NCBI GenBank assembly: GCA_009746045.1
Contig: RPFO01000667.1
Location: forward strand, 5,556,719-5,620,718
Source of the DNA: Mesostigma viride
Taxonomy: Eukaryota > Streptophyta > Mesostigmatophyceae > Mesostigmatales > Mesostigmataceae
Length of the DNA: 64,000 bases
Reading direction: 5' to 3'
The notes below the pieces were generated by a model. That model searched no databases, had not been told where the DNA came from, and saw only the letters and a list, made by a program, of their open reading frames with translations. This document shows, piece by piece, positions 11,640 to 24,239 of the stretch (its first letter is position 1; each line of letters starts with the position of its first letter). The position numbers and the translations under genes are program-made.

Positions 11640-14340
11640 GAGCGGAATTTCATAGCAAAACTCAAGCAAGCAGCCACTGGGAGGGATGCACCCCAAAGGA
11701 GGCCGCCACTGCGGTCAAGAAGATCCTAGGGGAGGGGAATTGGCTATACTAGAGCGGATCCATGCAGAAGCTCAATCCGGGGCGTGCCAAGAACGTCATG
11801 GATGTATTGGAGAAAAGGGGGTTTGTCAGCGACTAGCTGGGATGGGGACTCAGGAGGCCCTGGTCGATGTGCTAGCAGCGCAACTGGGGGAGGCTATTGC
11901 AGAGCCGGATCCACCCGTTTCAGCAGGTGGGGTGGGAACTGGGGGTGTTCCCCCTTCGGCAGGTGGAAGCGGAGGGGCGGGGCATGGAGGAGCGGGCGCT
12001 GGGGAGGAAGATGGCGCCCCTGGGGCGATCGACCAGGATGTGGTGGACCTAGACCGAAACATAGGTCGGCTGCTGGGGACCGAGACGGGCTATGCAACGC
12101 CGGCTGGAGGGCTTCCATCCCGGCCGGGCAACGCCCGCACTGGCGGAGATATTGGCGACCTGATATCGGCCATGTCGAAGCTGCTGGACCAGGCAAAGAC
12201 TCCAGCAGCTGCAAGCCCAGCCGCATGCAGCGACGACTGCTGGCAGGCTGGCGCGCACGAAGGGCCGGAGTGCATGGCGCTGAGCGGGCATGCAGTGCCG
12301 GTCCTGGTGAGCAACATGCTGTCCAGAGGCGGTGCTGCCTGGGATGCTGGACTACGCGGAGAGCGTGGGGGGGAAGTCGATCCGTGCATCGATAATGCTG
12401 ACGATGCACGGCAGCACTGAGCCAGCTGGGAGAGGCGAATGCTGCATGGTCCTGCATGCAGATGGCAGGGATTCTGGACACGATGGTGACAGAATTTGGC
12501 TACTGGGCCACGCCACGCTCCGAAGTAATTCTGGAGCTGGCAGCAGCCGAGTACCTGGCGAAGCTGATCAAGGCGTGCCAGCTGCGGGTGGATGTGGGGT
12601 CGACGGGCTGGAAGGGCACTCCGTCGGCAATGCTGCCATTCCATGCATGCAGGAGGGTGGTGTGGCGATGCTGGCGTCGATCTCCGGCGGTGCGGGCGGC
12701 CATGAGCATGGGGAAGCTGCAGCACAAGCTGGAGCAGGGTCCCGGCAAAAAAAGCACGGGGCGGCCCGTCCAACAACAAGTGAGGGAGCGGTGCCTTCTT
12801 CCACTACCTCTTCCAGCACCCCTCAGTGCCACCTCGTGACTGGTGGCAGCAGGTACGCTCAGGCCGTAGGCGCGATAGGATGAGTCGGGCTTTTAATGCT
12901 CGCACACTAGCCTGTCAAGCGGTTAGGGCGTTAAACTGGATGGGGGGGGGGGGGCGAGACCCGCCTACTGTAGATTCAGCCTGTGTGCCCGGGCCTCTGC
13001 AGCAGGCGGCCCTAGATGGAATCAATGATGCTTGCAGGTCCTTTGTCCGCCGGAACGGTGGTTCCGTAGCGGCAATGGCAGGATCTGTACATAGTGGATG
13101 GCCGGGGGTGAAATTATATGCTGCATGAAGGAGCCCCTTACGAACTAACCGTTAGTAGCCGCACGCTTGGCCTTGCCTGGTCCGGGGGAAGCTGGCCAAG
13201 TGGATGTGCTGAACTTACTACCCCCCTCTTGGGGAGCAACTTTGAATGATGAGAGTAGGATGGTACGGACGCTGAGCCCAGCAGAGCGGATCTTGCAGAA
13301 GTCGATGCGGATCTCGCGGGGGTGTAGCATGGAGGAGTTCGCGCGGTTTTGCACGGTGCATGTGTGTGGAGAGGGGGATTTTGGGTGGATTTTTTGAGGA
13401 GGAGCCGCCTATGGTGAACGGTACTTTTGGGGTCGGAAAGCCCGACGGGCGTATACGGCTGATTGTGGACAACCGACGTGGCAACATGCCGCTACCAGAT
13501 CCTATGCCCGCTTTTTTACCACTGTCACCTTGGCGTGATTTGCGATTTGCCCACGCGCGCTGCATGGGGAGGATGTTTTGGGGGGCGTATCAGATTTGGA
13601 TTCGTACTACAACAGACTCCGCCTGCCCGTTTGGATGCGGCGGTACTGTGCGTGGATGCCGGTGTGGTCGGATCTTGTGGGCCTGAGTGGGGCTCGTCGG
13701 AACTTAGGTGTGGCCGTGGCCGGATGTTGTGCTGGCCAATGGGAAACAAGCTGGCCGTCGCCGTGGCTCAGTGTGTGCATCAGTCTGTGTTGTACCGCTG
13801 TGGCCCCAAGCCGCCGTTGGAGGCTAGTCGTGGGCTGATCGAGCATCAACATGTCAGCGCTAATCCTGGTGGCGGAGGCCAACGCGGCGGGGGAGACCGT
13901 CCGGCTGAGGCTGGAGGAGGACCCTGCATGCTGCGCCCTTGGCGCCCTCGCCGTGCTTCGAATCTCGGCAGGATCTGGAAGGTATGCATGCTGTGACGAT
14001 CCATGACCTCCATTTCACCCACTGTGCGTCGGTGGACGGGGTGAATCAGCAGCTAGATCGTGTTCAGGCTGCCTACGCAGCTGTTGGGCTGGTGCAGAAG
14101 TCTGACAAGGTGGTACGGGCTACAGCTGAGCAGACTGGTGTGCAGGCGGTGGGTGTCATTCACCAAAGAGACTGGTGACGTGGTGCCTGTTCCTGAGCGT
14201 GTGGTGGCAGTTATCGCTGCTACTCATAGAATCTTGGATCGCGGGTTTACATACTACCGCGAACTTAGTTCTGTGCTTGGGAAGTGGGTGTGGATGCATC
14301 TGCTGTGCCGCCCCATGCTTTCGGGTGTGGTCTGAGACGT
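11640..14340 (+). pseudogene. Decayed RT-like retroelement region
   Basis: The upstream part (11686-12420 and 12332-12883) holds long, low-complexity Gly/Ala-rich frames I cannot assign. From 13220 the frames show FGVGKPDGRIRLIVDNRRGN (13420-13490), resembling the RT finger region (KPDGR.R...D.R). At 14010-14335 they show a palm/thumb-like tract ending VLGKWVWMHLLCRPMLS, which resembles the conserved G.W.W..L.RP.LS stretch of some algal and protist RT-like proteins. I see no convincing catalytic DD motif. Many frameshifts are present. The family assignment is tentative. Confidence 0.4.
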
Positions 14341-14439
14341 ATATCGGCTGCTAGCAGCCATGAACGCCTCCCTGCCTGGGCGCCGCTGGCGCCTCCCTGC
14401 GGGGGCCCGCCAGGACTCAAAGCGGCTTCAGGCGGCGAA

Positions 14440-14660
14440 TTCTAGGTTGTGAAATACGTGCATATTGTCAAAATAAATACGGCAATACGCGTTTTTTGGG
14501 CCCCGACGTATTATACGCGTATTTGGTCCCGAATACGTGATTTGGACTTGGGCAATTTTCTAGGTTCGAGCCGGGCTGAGCCGGGGCAGTGCTTGGCGCG
14601 AGGCCAGCCGGAACGTGGCGCGGCGCCGTACCTCCCCCAAGATCTTCTACTATGCAAACT
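14440..14660. mobile_element. hAT-end-like fragment with CGTATTATACGCGTAT motif
   Basis: ACGTATTATACGCGTATTT at 14509 followed by GATTTGGACTTGG... and a GC-rich tract parallels the left subterminal region of the hAT element at 53840 (CGCGTATTATACGCGTACTT, then CGGTTTGGACTTATAA). It is probably a relic end of that family. No transposase is nearby. Confidence 0.5.
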
Positions 14661-14679
14661 AGGCTCGATTACTACAAAC

Positions 14680-16040
14680 TAGGCGGGCCGGGTCCGGTCA
14701 GCAGCAGAACCCTTCTTATATAGCATGACTCGGATGGCCGCCGGTCTGCCACCGTCAGCTAGCAGGCGGCTCAGGCTCATCAGAGAGCAGAACACGGTTG
14801 CAGAATGCCAGCGGAAGCTCCCGCACCGCCAGGTCAGGGATCTTGGGCAGCTCAGACTCGGCCGAAACGGGTGGTCGGCACCGACCGCCGCATCGTACCG
14901 CAAGCGAGCAAAGCTAAAGGGCACCGTCCGATCATGATTCCTCCAAAGTGCTGCAAGGGTGGACAACGTCTTTCAATGGTGGCAAGGCACTGACCCTCCC
15001 GGAGGGTCAGAGGCTCATGAACTCGGGGGCTTGGTATAGTCCGCGGCCGAGGCAGGGCGCCGGCGGGCCGCGGCGCGGGGGTCCAGCCGACATGCACCAA
15101 GACGGGCGGCCGTCTCGGGGTGAAGCAGGGGGGGGGGACGCGAGCCCCACCTGTCGAGGCAATGTTCATGATGCAGCGGTCGATCTGACACTGGCCGGGC
15201 TGTCAGACCGCGGCGCCGCGCCGGCGGTCCCCCGTGTGCTTGGCCATGCACCGGGTACGTGCGCTGCCGCCGGCCGCCAAGCCGGTCGAGGTGGTACCAC
15301 ATGTCCTTGCCCTGCATGGTTGCGAGCTAATTAATGGCAGGCCTTGGCATCCGCGATGCTCTGGGCCGCCAGGCTCTGCGTCCTGCTCAAGCTGATGCGC
15401 GTGGGCCTCCACAAAGGCGGCCTTCAGAGCACCGGTTTCAGTAGCAGGTCCCGCTTATCCGTTATACGCTTGAGGCGGTCACTGGGCGGGCTGCCAGGAC
15501 CTTGGGGTCCTGTTGGTATAGAGCGGGCCGAGTCGGCGGTGGGGCATGCATCAATGGCCGCGGCAGGTGCCGGGCCGCCGGCATGCAGCGGGGCGCGGGC
15601 CGCATAGCGGCCCGCATAAATTGCAGCATTGGGAGCACCCTGGGCCAAGTGAGCGCGCCGGCCGGCGTTGACGTCAGCCTGAGCCCCGAGGGCATCCAGG
15701 TACGCCCGCCGGCACCGGTTCGATCCGCTCGATCGCGGTCTGCGTCCGTCCAGTCCTTGCTTGGGGTCCCTGCGGATCGACCTGGCGTAGCGCAGTCCAC
15801 TGATGCAGACCGGCTGTCCAGTCAGGGCCGACTACTTGGGCGCGGCGCTTGGGGGCCTGGCACCGGAGCCGCATGCGGTCGCACGCACCAACCGGTGGTC
15901 AGAACACGCCGTGGCCGGCCGGTGGGTCGAACACCAATTAATCAGGGATCCAGAGAAGCGCACCCGGCCGGGCAGCCGGTGTTGTACCGGCCGCCACGTA
16001 GGCCAGACAAGCCTGACAGTTCAGTTGTTAGTTAACTAGT
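14680..16040 (-). pseudogene. Inverted RTE LINE fragment (endonuclease end to RT start)
   Basis: Minus-strand translations repeat pieces of the 9.0-10.0 kb LINE: YDAAVGADHPF and AAIRVMLYKKGSAAD (14720-14920), GKDMWYHLDRLGGR (15270-15317), and at 15700-15990 the endonuclease/linker part. It is a truncated, heavily mutated copy in the opposite orientation, with a Gly/Pro-rich interior. Confidence 0.7.
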
Positions 16041-16059
16041 TAGTAGGGCCCCGAAAAGT

Positions 16060-17060
16060 GACGCGACATGCATCACAAAGCTACGACACCGGCAGCAACA
16101 TCGCTGCCAGCCCACCATGCAGGCATGGGAGGGAATCATCTAGACCGGCGCATGGGTCGCGACAAAGTCGGCCCGGGTGCGGCGGAATAACACATCAGCC
16201 ACGTCGGTGCGATCTATGTATGTCAGAGGGCGCGAGTGACAGGCGCTGGCATGCCAATACGAGGACCGCGTCAGTGCGGGCAGCTAGACCACAGCTGGGC
16301 GCGGTCTGACCCTCGGGGTCGAGGCAGTCTTCACAGCGCTCATGGCAGCACTCGTGGAAAAACTCCGCTGTCTTGGGGCCCATGGCCCTGAACTCCTCAA
16401 GGACAAAGGGGATGACCCGGCCGGTGGGGCCCCACATTGCCGTAGGAGGCACTGAACTTGTCGCGCTCAGCCACATGAGCGGCAGCAGGGCCGGCTGCCA
16501 TCCACAGCCGCCCGGAGGATGTGGCGACCGGAAAGCGGCCGAGCCACGGAGACATCGATGAGCAGGTGGCAACCCTGCCCCGCGTCGTAGTCAAGCATGC
16601 ACGGTTTAATGTCGGGGCGGTGGTTGGGTGAGTAGAGGGCGGCCCCATCCGCGTCCTCGCACGTACTTGATGGTGGAGTGGGGAAAGAGCGACCGAACCA
16701 TGCACGGTCACACATCACCCGGAGGAGAGCGATATGGAGATAGAGGACTGACCAGTTCTGGTTCTGCTGGCCACCCATGCACGCACGCGATCTGGTGCGT
16801 CCCAGTATACTGAGTATCGAGAGCAAGCCCCGGCCCGCTGTGCATGATGAGAGGTTGCGGGGCAAACAGCTGGTCACTGGCGGAGAGCGATGGCATAAAG
16901 GGCCGGAACCAGCGTGAACAAAGGGCTCATGGGGAGGGTGCGCAGGAATGCGGACCCCACGCTCCCCTCAAGGGAAACGGAGTGAAGCCAAGCCTTCCCC
17001 TGATCGTTCAAGCTCGCATGCAGACCCATCCAGTCGGCACAGTGCATGTCTAGTGGCCCG
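16060..17060 (-). pseudogene. Degenerate RLE-type LINE C-terminal copy
   Basis: Minus-strand pieces match the intact copy at 30.2-31.2 kb: ACMGGQQNQNW, SPNHRPDI, LLIDVSVARPL, VIPFVLEEFRAMGPK. RPD...DVSV is the restriction-like endonuclease core. Numerous substitutions and frameshifts make this the oldest copy of the family here. Confidence 0.75.
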
Positions 17061-17095
17061 CGTAGTAGGTCTTTTGTCGTTTTTCATGAATGCAG

Positions 17096-17696
17096 GTATA
17101 TATATTCAACTCTGCTGTAAGTAATGCTGTAAGTAATGCTGTATATATGATTTCACTCTGCTGTAAGTAATTATATTTTTAATATATATTAAAAATATAA
17201 TTACTTACAGCAGAGTGAAAGCACTCAAACCAAAGCAAACGCCCAGCTATAAACCTATATACAGAGCCATGGCAAAGCTCTATATACTACGATAAGACCA
17301 ATGGAAACGCCTAACGGGAGGAACCTAATAGCCCTGCTGCACCGCAAAATCAGCCCGCGTACGGCGGAGCATGATGTCAGCCATGGCCCGAGTCAGCGCC
17401 ACCGACAAGCGCTGACGCCAATATGACGTCCAGGTCCGCGCCGACCATGGGGCCCCGCTGGCCCTCCAGGTCCAGCCGGTCCTCCCGGAGCCGGCAACAC
17501 TCCTTGAAGAAGGCGGAGGTCAGGGGCCCCATGGCCCCAAACTCCTCCAGGACAAAGGGCACCACACGATGGTGCCCGACGTCGCCGTAGGCCAGGAGCT
17601 TGGCCCGCTCCGCCCGGTCCGCCGTGTAACCTCAGTGCGTGCCTCGAGGGCGGCCCGCAGAGCATCGATGACAAACGTGGGGTATTTTAATATATA
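17096..17696 (-). pseudogene. RLE LINE 3' ends in inverted arrangement
   Basis: A short plus-strand tail (17096-17190, CTCTGCTGTAAGTAATTATA) meets the tail of a minus-strand copy head on, giving a palindrome centred near 17188. The minus copy runs from there up to 17696, carries the ...MADIMLRR C-terminus and 3' UTR, and is 5'-truncated at an ATATATTCA junction. Confidence 0.75.
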
Positions 17697-17924
17697 TTCA
17701 ACCACCGGCCTGACATCGTGGTGCTGGACTTTGAGGGGGGTGGCCGGCATCTGCTTATTGACGTTTAATTCGGTGGCGCGGCCCTTGGCTCTTAGCCACG
17801 TGGCTGGGGCCTCCCTCACGGCAGGTTACACGGCGGACCGGGCGGAGCGGGCCAAGCTCCTGGCCTACGGCGACGTCGGGCACCATCGTGTGGTGCCCTT
17901 TGTCCTGGAGGAGTTTGGGGCCAT
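17697..17924 (+). pseudogene. RLE LINE copy, upstream half (split by copia insertion)
   Basis: It begins right after ATATATTCA and encodes the endonuclease core region (HRPDIVVLDFEGGGRHLL) up to EEFGA. The reading continues at 28315 after the 10.4-kb LTR element. The break falls in GCCAT, duplicated at 17920-17924 and 28315-28319. A short insertion (TTTAAT) disrupts LLIDV. Confidence 0.9.
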
Positions 17925-18420
17925 AGTTAGTCTCCATGCTTTGCTGCAGACTATAAGTCTCAAAGGCATTGTGAATACAAGGTATGAATAAGCCCCATGT
18001 AAGTAAACCTACGTTGGTATGTGAATATAAATACCACGTGGGCTATGCAGATAGGAATGCTAGTCGAGTCGCATACGTTTCCCTAGATAGGTACTTTGGG
18101 TACTGGGGTACGTGACAGATGTCAGTACCCAGTATACGTAGTGTCCTGTCATTGGACGGTACCACTAGAGTATCCTAGATAGGGACCGTACTGCAGCGTG
18201 CATTGTTGATCTGTGATCACACGATGCAGTGACTAGACTGCTACCTGTCATCGTGCGGCCTCGGGCCAACGGTCTGCACCCAACGGTCACTGGCGGCGCG
18301 GCCAGTGAGAGGAACGTTGATAAAGGGTAAACCTATTTTCTAATGAACCAAGCAATTCATTGCTCACAGCTCACTGTGCTCTCAAGCATTATACCAAGGT
18401 ATCACATTCGTTTCCTAACT
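17925..18420 (+). repeat. 5' LTR of copia-like element
   Basis: 496 bp, beginning AGTTAGTCTCCATGC and ending TTTCCTAACT. The ends form a 6-bp inverted repeat AGTTAG...CTAACT instead of the usual TG...CA. The next bases, TGAATTTAACAAACG, are where the primer-binding site should be; I cannot name the tRNA. Confidence 0.95.
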
Positions 18421-18460
18421 TGAATTTAACAAACGCTCTTCAGCAACATCAAACTCAGCA

Positions 18461-18970
18461 ATGGTTCAAACCGGCACTGGAAAAAAAAAAAAAAAAAGAA
18501 AGAAACTATATCTTGGGGACGACGATGATGATCAGCGTCGTCCGCCAGACAACAGGGCACCGGCTGATGTCGGTGCGCCTGCATGCAATAACAACAAAAC
18601 AAAAAGAAGACAAGGAAAAAGAAAAAGAAAAAGAAAACAAAAGAACAACAATGACAATACCAGCCAGGTGGAGGGTCCGGCTGCCGCGAGGCAGTCCAAA
18701 CAACCCCCCTCCCCTGTGCGCCAGCCGGTGGCGGAGCCGGTTCCCCTACGGCGCACCGAACAACCCTCTTCCCCGGCGGCTGCGACAGCAGCACCCACTG
18801 CTGGAGCAGCCATGGCGGCGGCAACGCGGCAGGAAAACAACCCCCCAGGAGGCACCGGCTCCGCGCCGGCCCCTGGGGCTTCCAGCGTAAGCAAGTCCGT
18901 TGCTTTCTTTCCTCATGCATGCTCTGATATAATGCTCAAGAGCGGTGGCTATCTTTTCAACATATCATAA
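18461..18970 (+). CDS. Copia-like gag N-terminal ORF
   Basis: A 169-residue ORF starts 40 bp after the 5' LTR. It opens with a poly-lysine tract from an A-run (residues 7-15), then DDDDD, a K/R/N-rich stretch (about residues 43-66) and a Pro/Ala-rich second half. It looks like an RNA-binding or nuclear-targeting N-terminus of gag. No capsid fold is recognisable. The A-run invites slippage, and the track may be separated from the zinc knuckle (24 kb) by introns or decay. Confidence 0.5.
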   Translation: MVQTGTGKKKKKRKKLYLGDDDDDQRRPPDNRAPADVGAPACNNNKTKRRQGKRKRKRKQKNNNDNTSQVEGPAAARQSKQPPSPVRQPVAEPVPLRRTEQPSSPAAATAAPTAGAAMAAATRQENNPPGGTGSAPAPGASSVSKSVAFFPHACSDIMLKSGGYLFNIS

Positions 18971-19454
18971 CCAAACAGAAAGCTATCGCTGCAGCATGAG
19001 GAGCATAGAAACGCTCCAGCTGTTATGTGATAAAAGCACTCCTGCCGGCCTATCCCCATCGCCGGCGGTGGGCGGCCTGGGCTGGACGGCATATGCAAAC
19101 GAGACAAGTATCACCGTCCACCCCAACGTGAGTTATCTGAATGAATGTCATGTCTTTTGAACGCAGATCTCCCCATTTTATTTGGGATGAGTGTAAGGGT
19201 ATTGTTGCTTTCTATGGCAGCACAGCCTCTACCCTCTAGGGAGACTGTTGATCCTCTCTATGTCAGGGCTGAGGGCCCTTAATCAAACCCACTGCTGTCA
19301 ACTCCCAAGACATGGAGCTTGCCCAGCAGCCGCACATAATCAATAACGCATGCAGTAGTGGCAGAAGCCATTACCAAACGCATGTACTTGCGGGTAAAGA
19401 CATGGCTGGTGCTAACGCTCAAGCAGCACCGGGAGGCAATAACAAGAAATACTA

Positions 19455-20204
19455 TTAAGATCACTCAGCTCCCAAGAAGACCAGCATTTGATTGAATACA
19501 ATAAGTGCAGCCCTGCCACAAATGCAGCAGTTAACAGTGGCCTTAAGGTTTCTCAATCCGCACGCGGAAGCAAGAAGCCTCCAGCAGGGTGGGAGGGAGG
19601 GGAAAGAAACAATTGCGGATCATTGCCTGCCTAGCTTGCATGGCCCGCCGACACACAAGCTGACATCATCCTAAATTAATTAACACCGGCATGCGTCACA
19701 CACCGGCCTGAACAGTGCTGAAAACGCCACTACAAACAGCGTGGCCACGCACCCCCAGGCTAGTGCGTTAACCGTACAGGTAGTTGTACAAGGTTCCCAA
19801 GACTGACAAACATAAAACGCGCCCATCGACCCCTTGGGCCGGTCCGAATCCACTATACAATAATTAATCACGACTCACTAAATAACCCAAATCAGCCAAA
19901 GATTCGGTAAGCAACCAGCCGACCCTACAGGTCCCCACCTAACCTCAGCTGGTGCAACCAAACACGAATCTTTGCAAGTGAAGTCGTATAAAACCTACAA
20001 TTAATTTTCTCGGACCGCTAATTAACAGCCACCGACCCTTATAAACAACCGGGTCATCCAAGGAAAATTCGGGCGAGCAGGAAACCCTTTGAACAAATCG
20101 AATTAGTCAGCCCATGTCGCAGACAGCCTTCCACATCCAGGCCAAGGCATGGCGGCCTTATCTTTCCCGCATGCGTTAATTAAACTATATTCAGAGAAAA
20201 CCGA
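19455..20204. repeat. Tandem duplication, unit 1 (compact)
   Basis: The unit begins ATTAAGATCACTCAGCTCCC and ends ...TTCAGAGAAAACCGA. Its segments recur in the same order in the next unit at 20205-20333, 21178-21365 and 22438-22858. Here the first two are joined by only 19 bp (GCAGGGTGGGAGGGAGGGG), so this copy either lost or never had the 840-bp stretch at 20334-21177. Confidence 0.9.
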
Positions 20205-21365
20205 TTAAGATCACTCAGCTCCCAAGAAGACCAGCATTTGATTGAATACAATAAGTGGAGCCCTGCCACAAATGCAGCAGTTAACAGTGGCCTTAAGGTT
20301 TCTCAATCCGCACGCGGAAGCAAGAAGCCTCCACCCAATTACCCCCCCCTGGCGCCAACCCCATTGCGCCGATTAAACTCATAACCACCGTGCGCGAAAG
20401 AGCGTGTCGCAATTAAAAAAAACAGGCGACTCAGCCCGCGCTAGGCTATATTAACCCCCGCAGGGGCCCGCTGGTTACAATGCGACACAAGCCGGTGACC
20501 ACCCCAAAAGCAAGCCCTCAAAAAGAGCCAGCATTTCGCAATTCCGGAACCGTCCAAAAAGGAAAGAGGTTTTACGACACCATAATAGACTGAGCCGCGC
20601 AGCAGGTGCTGAGACGAAAAGGAACGACAAAGGTCTGGCGTAGCCTCGCCTCCCTGAGACGCCCTCCCCAACTCGAGTCTCGCAATAGGGAAATTTCTAG
20701 CTTCGGAGCGCAACTCTCGCGCGGCTCCTACTGTCCCCAACCATGCACCCCTCCTCGGCAGGGGCAGCTGGACAACTGACCTGCCGCCACAAAAAATAAT
20801 TTATGAAAAAAACAGGCCGTTGCTGACAGGAACCTGGTTCAGGACCTTTTGAGTCCAGGTCACGTCCCACGCTGCCACCATCGCAAGGTGGCAAGCCTGC
20901 GATGTGACACTAGAGCTGTTTTAGAAACTTATAAACAGTTCCGCCGAAGCTGGCCAAACCGCCGGAGTAGCGCCCCATCCTTCGCCCATGTCAAAAAGAC
21001 CCGCAGCCGGGGAAAACGACATGGGGGTAAATTTAAATTTTCTTTCCGTTGCACGACCAACTATACTATGCTTGGTCGAACAACTTAGCGGTTGTGCCAC
21101 CATCTGCCTCGGCTACAAGACAGATGCAACCCGCGCTAGAATGTGCAATTTTGCACAGGCGGCCATTACCGCCATTGTGAAAGAAACAATTGCGGACCAT
21201 TGCCTGCCTAGCTTGCTTAAGGCATGGCCCGCCGACACACAAGCTGACATCATCCTAAATTAATTAACACCGGCATGCGTCACACACCGGCCTGAACAGT
21301 GCTGAAAACGCCACTACAAACAGCGTGGCCACGCACCCCCAGGCTAGTGCGTTAACCGTACAGGT

Positions 21366-22438
21366 ACATACAGTCATTCCCGCGTTAAGTTGCGATCGCC
21401 CCCTAAAACTTGGCGCCGCAACTTAACGCGGGAACGCAACTTAACGGTAGAATTAGGCTAGCAGCCCACCACCTCCTCCTCTGACGGACTTCTATACGTC
21501 ATTCGACAGCTCTCGTCAAGCCCGATCCAGCTGCAGCGTCAAAGCCGGCCAAAGTCCATTTTCCAGGCCAGATATTTTGGACAAAGGCGGGCTGCAAAAC
21601 ACGCGGTGCCTGCGTTTTATACTACAAATGTGTGGTTTAACCCTCTGACTTCGGCTCTCTTTTTGGCAGGTTACTTACTTAATTCAGTGCCAGCCGGCTC
21701 CACGTTTGATTGTGACAAAACATGGGAACAGTGGTGAGGGAACTGAGCTCCATTTACTGTCAACGGCCTGCATGTAAACAATGATAATAACAGCATGGAG
21801 GCCACAGTCATAGTGCAGGCAGCGAGACTGCCTGTGGCCTCAACCACCTTGTCTTTGCCCCCTTCAGTGGTGCATTCGGCATGATGGTGGTAATTTCCGG
21901 CAAGATGTCTCAATTACCGTAACAGACCCTACATGGTCGTGGATTCTTATGTACCGCAGCCCGCAGACTGCAAAACTGAATTTGTAAGGTTGCATTCGCG
22001 CTTTCACCTAAGCCAGCAGGCGGGTAAATTTGCGCGCCAGTGGGGCTTGCGTATTTTGCCGCCTGAAATCCCGTAGCGGGTCCGGACTTGGAAAAAAATG
22101 GCCTCCTGCGCGGCCAAAAATGGCCTGACACCTACAATTAATTAATTAATTATCAACATCGCTCCGTTGGGAGTCAATGTAGCGCATATCCCTGAGAAGG
22201 GGCATATGGCTTTTAATACATCCTAGGCTACTTCATGCAAGGGTGGGAATGTAAGCTACCCTTGCTCTAGGTGCACCAGGGCACCTGCACCCTCATGACA
22301 CCTACAAATTGAGTCATTACCGCGTTAAGTTGCGATGGCCTCCATGCTTAAGTTGCGGTCGCCCCCCAAACGTCGGCGCCGCAACTTAACGCGGGAACGC
22401 AACCTTAAGAAACGCAACTTAACGCGGGAATGACTGTA
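21366..22438. mobile_element. 1.07-kb TIR element inside copia-like element
   Basis: Terminal inverted repeats of about 24 bp (CAGTCATTCCCGCGTTAAGT at 21370, mirrored to 22436) lie next to TA. The empty site exists in unit 1 as CAGGTAGTTGTACAAGG (19778-19794). Four extra bases (CATA) lie at the left edge. Subterminal copies of AACTTAACGCGGGAA occur at both ends. Inside is a minus-strand LINE 3' tail (22139-22310). No transposase is seen, so it is non-autonomous. Confidence 0.85.
22139..22310 (-). mobile_element. LINE 3' UTR/tail copy (minus)
   Basis: Reading the minus strand: GGTGCACCTAGAGCAAGGGT, GCATATGCCCCTTCTCAGGG, a diverged GCGCTACATTGACTCCCAAC motif, then an (ATTA)n tail. It matches the plus copy at 29400-29560. 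Only the 3' end is present. Confidence 0.85.
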
Positions 22439-22861
22439 GTTGTACAAGGTTCCCAAGACTGACAAACATAAAACGCGCCCATCGACCCCTTGGGCCGGTC
22501 CGAATCCACTATACAATAATTAATCACGACTCACTAAATAACCCAAATCAGCCAAAGATTCGGTAAGCAACCAGCCGACCCTACAGGTCCCCACCTAACC
22601 TCAGCTGGTGCAACCAAACACGAATCTTTGCAAGTGAAGTCGTATAAAACCTACAATTAATTTTCTCGGACCGCTAATTAACAGCCACCGACCCTTATAA
22701 ACAACCGGGTCATCCAAGGAAAATTCGGGCGAGCAGGAAACCCTTTGAACAAATCGAATTAGTCAGCCCATGTCGCAGACAGCCTTCCACATCCAGGCTA
22801 AGGCATGGCGGCCTTATCTTTCCCGCATGCGTTAATTAAACTATATTCAGAGAAAACCGAA

Positions 22862-23155
22862 CAGAAAACAAACAAACAAAACTGTTACCAAACCATGGTT
22901 GGTGTTGAGGCAGCACAGCAGATGCTGTCCTCCCACTACAAACAAACAAACGAAACGGTTACCAAGCCATGGTTGGTGTTGAGGCAGCACGGCTACTGTC
23001 CTCTCACTACCAACAAACAAACGAAACGGTTAACAAACCATGGTTGGTGTTGAGGCAGCACAGCTACAGTCCTCTCATTACAAGCAAACAAACGAAACTG
23101 TTACCAAACCATGGTGATTTTGAGGCAGCAAAGATACTGTCCTCTCAATCAATAC
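22862..23155. repeat. ~70-bp tandem repeat related to coding sequence at 24.3 kb
   Basis: Four units of about 70 bp, each with CAAACAAACGAAACGGTTACC, ATGGTTGGTGTTGAGGCAGC and a CTGTCCTCTCA end. The same phrase occurs once in the pol frame at 24318-24350, coding DFEAATLLSSQ. The array therefore looks like amplified coding sequence with CAAA inserts. Confidence 0.85.
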
Positions 23156-23156
23156 A

Positions 23157-24239
<1,083 letters not shown>

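Larger units (their letters stand above)
20205..22858. repeat. Tandem duplication, unit 2 (with two extra blocks)
   Basis: The second copy of the unit contains an 840-bp block (20334-21177) and a 1.07-kb TIR element (about 21366-22438). The plus frame at 20988-21263 (91 residues, ...SLLKAWPADTQADIIL) spans the block and the shared segment and could be a gag relic, but I recognise no domain. Confidence 0.85.

Noticed and set aside
18426-18920. Minus-strand ORFs opposite the gag N-terminus
   Set aside because: Phe/Leu-rich antisense of a Lys-rich tract, with no domain.
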